Shown piece by piece: positions 51,802 to 58,367 of a stretch of DNA of 64,000 nucleotides. The DNA is from CAZJHX01 sp964545715 (lineage in GTDB: Bacteria; Myxococcota_A; UBA9042; GCA-2863065). The notes beneath the pieces were generated by a model. The model did not search any database. It saw only the letters and a list, made by a program, of their open reading frames with translations, and was not told where the DNA came from. Numbering within the stretch: position 1 is the first letter of the stretch; each line of letters starts with the position of its first letter. The translations under genes were made by a program, and so were the position numbers. The stretch is from NCBI GenBank assembly GCA_964545715.1, contig CAZJHX010000012.1, positions 1 through 64,000 on the forward strand, read 5' to 3'.

Positions 51802-51837
51802 CCGGTCGTCATCCTGCCGGTCAGAATCTTTCCGGTT
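51802..51837. repeat. Three 15-bp-spaced CCGGTY repeats between divergent sigma-54 promoters
   Basis: CCGGTC at 51802-51807, CCGGTC at 51817-51822 and CCGGTT at 51832-51837 begin exactly 15 bp apart. They lie about 104-139 bp upstream of the minus-strand sigma-54 start and about 108-143 bp upstream of the plus-strand one, the usual place for enhancer-binding protein sites. The first is within the 8-bp palindrome GACCGGTC. The remaining parts of the 300-bp intergenic region (51725-51801, 51838-51917) show no gene. Confidence 0.6.
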
Positions 51838-51917
51838 AGCCGCCATTCGACCGACTGGCCAGACCTCCCCCGAGCATAACCCACTGATTTAACTAAGTAA
51901 TAAGACAGCGCCGCAGG

Positions 51918-51934
51918 TTGGCTTGGTCCTTGCT
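51918..51934 (+). promoter_or_regulatory. Predicted sigma-54 promoter of the Rieske/molybdoenzyme operon
   Basis: TTGGCTTG (51918-51925) and TTGCT (51930-51934) follow YTGGCACG-N4-TTGCW with two changes (TT for AC) and the exact 10-base spacing between GG and GC. The expected start near 51945 leaves about 26 bases before ATG 51971, containing GAGGGA as ribosome binding site. Confidence 0.72.
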
Positions 51935-51970
51935 GGACAGTTGAACGCAACGAACTTTGCGAGGGACGCA

Positions 51971-52576
51971 ATGCACAACGATAAAAACGACATGAAGCCG
52001 ACCCGGGTGCCGTGCGGATCACGCCGCCAGTTCCTGCTGTGGGGCAGCGGCGCAGCCGTATCCGTGGTGAGCGTCAGCCTGTGGGGCTGCGCCGAGAAGA
52101 AAGAGGCCCGGACGCGAAAGGGCCAGGAAGAAGAGGCCGCTCCCGAGGAGCAGGTCAAGGCGGTGCTCGCGGAGTACCCCCGCAAGAAGATCGCCACGCT
52201 ATCGGAGCTGAAGGGTGGCGTCCCCGTGCAGTTCAAGTACCCCAGCGAAGACCCCATGTATTCGTCCTGCTTCCTGGTGAAGCTGGGTGAGCGCGCGGGC
52301 GGCGGCGTGGGCAAGGACGCGGACATCGTGGCTTTCAACGACCTGTGCACGCACATGGGCGGACCGCTGGCCGGCCTCTATAAGGACAAGCACAAGGCGA
52401 TCGGGCCCTGCCCGCATCACCTGACCAGCTTCGATCTGACGCGCCACGGCATGGTCATCTCCGGCCACGCCACCGAGAGCCTGGTGCAGATCGTCCTCGA
52501 GCTCGACGGCGACGACGTGTACGCCACCGGCGTGCTGGGTCTCGTCTACGGCACCTTCGACAGCCTGATGGCCTAG
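51971..52576 (+). CDS. idrB: Rieske iron-sulfur subunit, IdrB/AioB family
   Basis: Protein of 201 aa with a twin-arginine signal (SRRQFLLWGSGAAVSVVSVSLWG). The Rieske [2Fe-2S] ligands are Cys126 and His128 (NDLCTHMGG) and Cys147 and His150 (GPCPHHLTSF); the two extra Cys that form a disulfide in many Rieske proteins are absent. This is the small subunit of AioAB/IdrAB-type enzymes; the Tat signal on it would carry the folded large subunit, which has none. ATG 51971 has GAGGGA upstream. The large subunit follows after 11 bp. The next two genes argue for the iodate reductase branch rather than arsenite oxidase. Confidence 0.85.
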   Translation: MHNDKNDMKPTRVPCGSRRQFLLWGSGAAVSVVSVSLWGCAEKKEARTRKGQEEEAAPEEQVKAVLAEYPRKKIATLSELKGGVPVQFKYPSEDPMYSSCFLVKLGERAGGGVGKDADIVAFNDLCTHMGGPLAGLYKDKHKAIGPCPHHLTSFDLTRHGMVISGHATESLVQIVLELDGDDVYATGVLGLVYGTFDSLMA

Positions 52577-52587
52577 GGAGTTTTCAC

Positions 52588-55284
52588 ATGAGTGACAACA
52601 ACAAGACAACGATGGGTGAAGGGCGCATCTCGATCCCCGTCAACAAGGTTCCGATTCCGCCCGCATCGGCCGAAGTGTTCAGCACCTGCTGCGACTACTG
52701 CATCGTGGCGTGCGGCTACAAGGTGTACCGGTGGCCGGTGGGCTCGAGCGGCGGCGCCAAGGCGAACGAAAACGCGTTCAAGGCCGACTTCCCGCGCGAA
52801 GCCATGGGCGGCAATTGGGTTTCGCCCAACCAGCACAACGTGGTCGACGTCGGCGGCAAGAAACACAACGTGGTGATCGTCCCCGACAAGGACATCCAGG
52901 CCGTCAACCTCAAGGGCAACCACAGCATTCGGGGCGGCTGCATCGCCAAGAAAGTCTACAACCCCGACTCGCCGACCAAGGACCGGCTGCAGCACCCGCT
53001 GCTGCGGGTCAACGGCAAGTTCGAGCGCATCTCCTGGGACGACGCGATCGAGATCGCGGCCAACATGTCCACCTACGTCATCGACAAGTTCGGCACCCAC
53101 GCGTGGGCGCAGAAGATGTTTTCCTACCAGTACTACGAGAACACGTACGCGCTGACGCGGCTGTCCCTCAAGTACATCAAGACCGTCGCCTTCGCCGTGC
53201 ACGACAACCCGTCGGACGCGCCGTCGGTGCCGGGCCTGCGTGACGCCGGCTTCGAAAACTTCCCCGCGTCCTACGAGGACTGGGCCAACGCGGACACGCT
53301 GGTCATCTCGGGGACAGACCCGTACGAGACCAAGACCATCCTGTGGTCCGAGTGGATCATGGCCGGGATCAAGAAGGGCATGAAGGTCATCTTCATCAAC
53401 CCGCGCAAGACCCCCGGACCCGCGTACGCCGAGGCAAACGGCGGGATGCTCATGCAGATCAACCCCGGTACTGACACGCTGGTGCAGAACGCCATCGCCC
53501 GCGTGATCCTCGAGAACGGCTGGGAAGACAGCGAGTGGATCAAGCAGTACATCAACAACAAGTGGGAGACGGACTCCGGGTTCGGCCAGGGCACACGCAA
53601 CACGCCGTGGCAGTGGCGCAGCACCTGGGGCAAGCTGCAGACCAAGGGCTTCGAGGACTTCAAGGCCTGGGTGCTCGCCCAGAAAGAGTCCGAGGTGGAC
53701 TTCGTCGCCAAGGAAGCGGGCATCCCGGCTGCGCAGATCCGCCAGGCCGCTGAGTGGATGGCCAAGCCCAAGGCGGACGGCACGCGTCCGAAGACGTCCA
53801 TCGCGATCGAGAAGGGCAACTACTGGTCCAACAACTATCTGAACACCGCGTCGATTGCGTCGCTGGCCTTGATCTGCGGAACGGGCAATCGGCCGGCACG
53901 GGTGCTGTCACGCCTGGGTGGCCATCAGCGTGGCGGACGCCGCGGCGGCAAGTACCCGAAGAACCGCTCGCCTGAGAAGTTCGTCGGTCGGCGGCGCAAG
54001 ACCCTGGACCTGGACCGCTGGCTGGAGGCCGGGCATGTCCGGTTCGCCCACGTTGTCGGCTGCACCTGGATGAACGCTATGTGCGCCACCGGCGGCATCG
54101 CCAACAAGTTCGAGGAGCAGATCTCAAAGAACCCCAACCAGGTCAGCAGCAAGGACAAGGCTGCGGTGATCGCTACGCTCAAGAAGCGCGTCGACTCCGG
54201 CGGCATGGTCATGGTCAACCAAGAGATCTACATGCGCGAGATCGGCCAGAAGTACGCCGACCTGGTGCTGCCCGCCGCGACGTGGGGGGAGGAAGACTTC
54301 ACCCGCGCCAACGGAGAGCGGCGTGTCCGCCTGTACGAGAAGTTCTACGACCCGCCGGGCGAGGCCAAGCCGGACTGGTGGATCGCGGCGCAGTGGGCCA
54401 AGAAGATGGGCTTCGACGGCTTTGACTGGAAGGACTCCAACGACGTCTTCGAGGAGTCCGCCCGCTTCGGTCGCGGGAGCCGCACCGACTACTACCCGCT
54501 GGTGTGGATGGCCAAGAAGCGCGGCATGCGCGGCCACGACCTGCTCAAGACCTACGGCACGACCGGCATCCAGGCGCCCATCCGCTACGAGCACGGCAAG
54601 CTCGTGGGCACCAAGCGCCTGATGGACTCGACGCTGAAGCTGCCGGAGACGGGCCCGCAGGGTCCCACGGTCCACAAAAAGCAGCTGACGCAGTTCAAGA
54701 GCCAGACCGGCAAGGCCAACCTGATGAAATCGCCGTGGAGCCTCTTCGAGGACTTCTACGACTACATGAAGCCCAAGGGCGACGAGCTGTGGATCTCCAA
54801 CGGCCGCATCAACGAGATCTGGCAGTCCGGCTTCGACGACCTGCTGCGCCGTCCGTACATCCGGGAGCGCTGGCCGGCCAACTTCATGGAGATCCATCCC
54901 GATGACGCCAAGGCGCGCGGCATCGAGAACGGCGATATGATCGCGGCGGAGTCGGCGCGGATCCCGGTCCAGACCGGTGGCTTCATCAATGTCGATCTGC
55001 AGGACGCGCTGTTCGCCGGGCTGCAGAAGAACGGCCACATCAAGCTCGTCTCGGGCAAGGTGGAGGCCGTGGCTATCGTCACGGACGTGGTCAAGAAGGG
55101 CATGGCCTACATGTACTTCCTGTATCCTGGTCAGTCCGCCAACACGCTGACCCCGCGGGTCGCCGACCCCTTGACCAACAACTATCGCTACAAGATGGCG
55201 TCGGGCAAGGTCCGCAAGATCGGTGAGTCCCCCTTCAAGAACAAGCTCAACGCCATGAGCTTGAGAACCCGGAACATCATCTAG
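52588..55284 (+). CDS. idrA: Molybdopterin oxidoreductase, IdrA/AioA family (putative iodate reductase)
   Basis: Protein of 898 aa in the DMSO reductase superfamily, AioA clade. Cys35, Cys38 and Cys42 (CDYCIVACGY) would bind a [3Fe-4S] cluster; Ser113 (NHSIRGG) stands where other enzymes have the fourth Cys, as in AioA. Long stretches match my memory of AioA (NAFKADF, VVIVPDK, NGERRVRLYEKFYDPPGEA, WISNGRINEIWQSGF, MEIHPDDAK). Of the arsenite-site residues of A. faecalis AioA, His (H205), Arg (R442) and His (H446) are kept but Glu203 is replaced by Ser213. With the Rieske subunit it would reduce a periplasmic oxyanion; the two peroxidases downstream point to iodate. Confidence 0.82.
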   Translation: MSDNNKTTMGEGRISIPVNKVPIPPASAEVFSTCCDYCIVACGYKVYRWPVGSSGGAKANENAFKADFPREAMGGNWVSPNQHNVVDVGGKKHNVVIVPDKDIQAVNLKGNHSIRGGCIAKKVYNPDSPTKDRLQHPLLRVNGKFERISWDDAIEIAANMSTYVIDKFGTHAWAQKMFSYQYYENTYALTRLSLKYIKTVAFAVHDNPSDAPSVPGLRDAGFENFPASYEDWANADTLVISGTDPYETKTILWSEWIMAGIKKGMKVIFINPRKTPGPAYAEANGGMLMQINPGTDTLVQNAIARVILENGWEDSEWIKQYINNKWETDSGFGQGTRNTPWQWRSTWGKLQTKGFEDFKAWVLAQKESEVDFVAKEAGIPAAQIRQAAEWMAKPKADGTRPKTSIAIEKGNYWSNNYLNTASIASLALICGTGNRPARVLSRLGGHQRGGRRGGKYPKNRSPEKFVGRRRKTLDLDRWLEAGHVRFAHVVGCTWMNAMCATGGIANKFEEQISKNPNQVSSKDKAAVIATLKKRVDSGGMVMVNQEIYMREIGQKYADLVLPAATWGEEDFTRANGERRVRLYEKFYDPPGEAKPDWWIAAQWAKKMGFDGFDWKDSNDVFEESARFGRGSRTDYYPLVWMAKKRGMRGHDLLKTYGTTGIQAPIRYEHGKLVGTKRLMDSTLKLPETGPQGPTVHKKQLTQFKSQTGKANLMKSPWSLFEDFYDYMKPKGDELWISNGRINEIWQSGFDDLLRRPYIRERWPANFMEIHPDDAKARGIENGDMIAAESARIPVQTGGFINVDLQDALFAGLQKNGHIKLVSGKVEAVAIVTDVVKKGMAYMYFLYPGQSANTLTPRVADPLTNNYRYKMASGKVRKIGESPFKNKLNAMSLRTRNII

Positions 55285-55296
55285 GAGCGCTGAAAA

Positions 55297-56418
55297 ATGG
55301 CACATCCAAGACAACATTCAGATGTGATGAGGCGGTGGGTGCTGATGGGCGCCGCAGCGCTGATGGTGTGCGTCGCCGGACCGTCCGCGGCCGAAGACGC
55401 CAAACTCCCGGAGCTTGGACCGCTACCTGCGGCCAAGGCTCCGGCCGCTGGCAAGGCGGAGCTCGGCAAGCTGCTGTTCTTCGACAAGTGGCTCAGCGGC
55501 GACCGCACGATGAGCTGCGCCAGCTGCCACGACCCGAAGAAGGGCTGGGGCGACGGCGAGCCGCTGTCCAAGGCGTATCCGGGGTCCAAGTACTTCCGCA
55601 ACGCCAAGTCGCTGCTGAACATGCGCTACGCCCGGTACTTCCACTGGGATGGACGCCTCACCGGCAGCGACCGGGCCACGATGGTGCGCGACCAGATCAC
55701 GGAGACGCACTTCTTGAACATGGACGGGCGGCTCATGCTGGAGCGGCTCAAGCAGATCCCCAAGTACGACGCCATGTTCAAGCAGCACATGGGCGGCGAG
55801 CCCTCGTTCGGGCGCACGCTCAAGGCAGTGGCGGCCTTTATGGAGACGCTGGTGTCCAAGAACGTGCCGTTTGATACGGGGGCGATGAACGACCAGGCCA
55901 AGGCCGGCCTGGTGCTCTTCAAGGGCAAGGCCGGGTGCGCGACGTGCCACAACGGTCCGATGTTCTCGGACTACAAGCCGCATGCGCTCGGGGTGCCGGA
56001 CAACCCGGACATCCTCAACGATCCGATGCGCCACTTCACGATGCGCAGCGTCCTCAAGTACCTGGGCATGCCCAACTTCGAGAACGTCAAGGTGGATCCC
56101 GGCTACTTCATCATCTCCAAGGAGAACAAGGACCGCGGCAAGTTCGTCACGCCCACGCTGCGTGAGGTCTCTCGCACGGCGCCTTACATGCACAACGGCA
56201 TGCTGGCCACGCTGGAAGACGTCGTGGAGTTCTACAACAAGGGCGGCGGCACGCACCCCAACAAGGACGCTGCGCTGAAGCCGCTTGGCTTGAGCGCGGA
56301 TGAGAAGACGGCACTCGTCGAGTTTCTGAAGGCCCTCAGCGGCGACGAGATCGTCGTCGAGGTGCCCACGCTCCCCGAGATGAAGACCATCGAGAACTGG
56401 CGGACCAAGGAGAACTGA
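55297..56418 (+). CDS. idrP1: Di-haem cytochrome c peroxidase, IdrP-like (first copy)
   Basis: Protein of 373 aa of the CcpA/MauG family. Signal peptide MRRWVLMGAAALMVCVAGPSAAED after a short leader; ATG 55297 has GGAG upstream, and ATG 55327 is an alternative. Haem sites are CASCH (74-78) and CATCH (about 214-218). Family motifs LGKLLFFDKWLSGDRTMSCASCH, DGRLTGSDRATM and PTLREVSRTAPYMHNGMLATLEDVVEFYNKGGG are present. In the model for iodate reduction, IdrA makes H2O2 and the IdrP proteins remove it in the periplasm. The P1/P2 naming here follows gene order only. Confidence 0.85.
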   Translation: MAHPRQHSDVMRRWVLMGAAALMVCVAGPSAAEDAKLPELGPLPAAKAPAAGKAELGKLLFFDKWLSGDRTMSCASCHDPKKGWGDGEPLSKAYPGSKYFRNAKSLLNMRYARYFHWDGRLTGSDRATMVRDQITETHFLNMDGRLMLERLKQIPKYDAMFKQHMGGEPSFGRTLKAVAAFMETLVSKNVPFDTGAMNDQAKAGLVLFKGKAGCATCHNGPMFSDYKPHALGVPDNPDILNDPMRHFTMRSVLKYLGMPNFENVKVDPGYFIISKENKDRGKFVTPTLREVSRTAPYMHNGMLATLEDVVEFYNKGGGTHPNKDAALKPLGLSADEKTALVEFLKALSGDEIVVEVPTLPEMKTIENWRTKEN

Positions 56419-56419
56419 G

Positions 56420-57832
56420 ATGGCGCCCACCAATTCCAAGACCTGGCAGACCTCGATGTTTGCCGTCGTATGCGTCGCCGCCGTGCTGGCGGTGGTGCAA
56501 ATGGTCAACGCGGACGAGCCGCCCGCGCCGGCCAAGGACAAGTTCCCGCCGCTGGCCGCGCTCGGACCGCCGCCGATTCCGGCGGACAACGTGCAGACGC
56601 CCGATAAGATCGCGCTGGGCAAGCTGTTGTATTTCGACAACCGGCTCGGCGGGGACGCGTCGCTGTCGTGTGCGACCTGTCACGACCCCAAGTTCGGGTG
56701 GAGCGACGGCTCGGACATCTGCCGCGGCTACCCGGGCACGCTGCACTGGCGTAACTGCCAGACCATCATCAACACCGCCTACTACAAGAAGATCTTCTGG
56801 GGCGGCTCCAAGACCAGCCTGGAGGGCCAGGCGCCCAGCGCGGCACGTGGCGCTGTAGCGGGCAACGGCGAAAACGACATGATGGAGGAGCGGCTTGCCC
56901 AGATCCCGGAGTATGTGAAGCGCTTCAAGACGGTTTTCGGCACGCATCGCCCCGAGATCGACGACGCCTGGCGCGCCATCGCGTCCTTCGAGCGGTCGCT
57001 GGTGCAGCGGGACACCCCGTTTGACAAGTACATGAACGGCGACGAGAGCGCGCTGTCGTCCGCGGCCAAGAAGGGCCTGGAGCTGTTCAAGGGCAAGGCC
57101 GGCTGCATCCAGTGCCACAACGGCGCGTTCACCACCGACGAGAACTACTACAACCTGGGCGTCCCGGAGAACGATCGGTTTGAGAACGAGGCGCTGTTGC
57201 AGGTGACCTACCGCTTCGAGCAATACGCCAAGGGCGTGCCCGAGGAGATCTACCGCAAGAACAAGACCGACCTGGGCCTGTTCTACCAGACCAAGCGCCG
57301 GTCAGACATGGGCAAGTTCCGCACGCCGACGCTGCGATACCTGACCTATTCGCCGCCGTACATGCACAACGGCGCCTTCTACACGCTGGAAGAGGTCATC
57401 GACTTCTACAACGAGGGCGGGGGTGAAGACGCGATCCAAAAGAACTTCGGGCACTCGACCAAGACCAAGCTGCTCAAGCCGCTGGGTCTCAACGGCGACG
57501 AGAAGGCGTCGCTGGTCGCGCTGCTGGAGGCGCTCACGGCCAAAGAGACCCCCACCCACCCACCCGCGATCCCGCCTACCGCAGCAATCAAATCCACGTC
57601 CGCGGGTCGGGCTGGACCCGCGGATTTCAAGTCAGAAAAAACCAAGGAGACGACAAATGAAGAAGTTCATCGCACCGGCGCTGGCGCTGACCTTCCTCGT
57701 GTGCGGCGCGCCAACCGACGCCGTCGCACAGGGGAGCATTACTGGAAAGATCACGTTCGCGGGGACCCCACCCGCGTCGCGCAAGGTCCTGATCACGAAA
57801 GACAACGCGGTCTGCGGCAACGGCAGCCGTGA
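56420..57832 (+). CDS. idrP2: Di-haem cytochrome c peroxidase, IdrP-like (second copy), 3' end aberrant
   Basis: The folded enzyme covers residues 1 to about 380. The N-terminus is a signal anchor (MFAVVCVAAVLAVVQMVNAD); haem sites are CATCH (84-88) and CIQCH (about 229-233); the MauG-type end PTLRYLTYSPPYMHNGAFYTLEEVIDFYNEGGG and LLKPLGLNGDEKASLVALLEALTAKET is complete. After about base 57545 the frame runs on without a stop into the next gene to 57832, adding about 90 non-family residues. No frame has a stop between 57540 and 57656; the third frame would stop at 57658-57660, overlapping the next ATG as ATGA. A shift in the C-rich tract 57549-57565 is therefore likely. Confidence 0.75.
   Translation: MAPTNSKTWQTSMFAVVCVAAVLAVVQMVNADEPPAPAKDKFPPLAALGPPPIPADNVQTPDKIALGKLLYFDNRLGGDASLSCATCHDPKFGWSDGSDICRGYPGTLHWRNCQTIINTAYYKKIFWGGSKTSLEGQAPSAARGAVAGNGENDMMEERLAQIPEYVKRFKTVFGTHRPEIDDAWRAIASFERSLVQRDTPFDKYMNGDESALSSAAKKGLELFKGKAGCIQCHNGAFTTDENYYNLGVPENDRFENEALLQVTYRFEQYAKGVPEEIYRKNKTDLGLFYQTKRRSDMGKFRTPTLRYLTYSPPYMHNGAFYTLEEVIDFYNEGGGEDAIQKNFGHSTKTKLLKPLGLNGDEKASLVALLEALTAKETPTHPPAIPPTAAIKSTSAGRAGPADFKSEKTKETTNEEVHRTGAGADLPRVRRANRRRRTGEHYWKDHVRGDPTRVAQGPDHERQRGLRQRQP
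57599..57624 (+). terminator. Strong 10-bp stem-loop before the cupredoxin gene
   Basis: TCCGCGGGTC-GGGCTG-GACCCGCGGA is a perfect 10-bp stem with a 6-base loop, followed by TTTCAAG. It lies 32 bp before ATG 57657. It looks like an attenuator or a partial terminator or mRNA-processing site within the operon, and implies that idrP2 normally ends before it. Confidence 0.6.
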
Positions 57833-58364
57833 GATCAAAGAGGTCGACGTGAAAGGCGGCCTGCTGCGCAACGTGGTCGTGTACGTCGACGGCAAGCTGG
57901 CCGGCGACACCCCGCCCGCGCCACCGGCCGGCGGATACAAGCTGGAGCAGAAGGGCTGCGCTTTCCAGCCGTACATCATGTACATGCCCAAAAACGCGGA
58001 GCTCAACGTCATCAACAGCGATGGGGTGGCGCACAACATCCACGCCTACGAGATCATCGGGCGCGCGCGTCGCGACGTGTTCAACTTCTCGCAGCCGACC
58101 AAGGGCCACGTGCGCAAGCAGAAGGTCAAGCCGCGTCGGGGCAAGGCCGTGCAGCTGACGTGCGACATCCATGACTTCATGACCGGCTGGATCTTCGTGC
58201 CGCCCAACTCCAAGGCGACGGTCAGCAAGGACGGGACGTTCACCCTCTCGGGTGTGCCGGCCGGCAACTACACCGTGAAGGTGTTTCATCCGACGCTGGG
58301 AGAGAAATCGGCACAGGTCGCGGTCTCCGCGTCTGGTGCAGTGACCGCCAACTTCGCCTACTAA
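57657..58364 (+). CDS. Periplasmic cupredoxin-like protein with carboxypeptidase-regulatory-like domain
   Basis: Protein of 235 aa with a signal peptide (MKKFIAPALALTFLVCGAPTDAVAQ). ATG 57657 has AAGGAGA upstream. The chain starts GSITGKITFAGTPPASRKV and contains a copper-site pattern: His in GVAHNIHAYE and Cys, His, Met in TCDIHDFMTGWI, consistent with a type 1 copper centre. The last 45 residues (GTFTLSGVPAGNYTVKVFHPTLGEKSAQV) are a carboxypeptidase-regulatory-like beta domain. It could carry electrons between the membrane cytochromes and the Rieske/molybdenum enzyme or the peroxidases. The true function is inferred from place and ligands only. Confidence 0.8.
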   Translation: MKKFIAPALALTFLVCGAPTDAVAQGSITGKITFAGTPPASRKVLITKDNAVCGNGSREIKEVDVKGGLLRNVVVYVDGKLAGDTPPAPPAGGYKLEQKGCAFQPYIMYMPKNAELNVINSDGVAHNIHAYEIIGRARRDVFNFSQPTKGHVRKQKVKPRRGKAVQLTCDIHDFMTGWIFVPPNSKATVSKDGTFTLSGVPAGNYTVKVFHPTLGEKSAQVAVSASGAVTANFAY

Positions 58365-58367
58365 AAG

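Noticed and set aside
51971..55284. Arsenite oxidase (aioBA)
   Set aside because: The subunits belong to the same clade, but the Glu of the arsenite pocket seems replaced by Ser and two di-haem peroxidases follow, as in iodate reductase clusters. No arsenic genes are nearby. Not excluded without a tree.
56420..57832. Genuine 470-residue peroxidase with a novel C-terminal domain
   Set aside because: The last 90 residues are read out of frame through a stem-loop and the start of the next gene, and have the Arg-rich look of a wrong frame.
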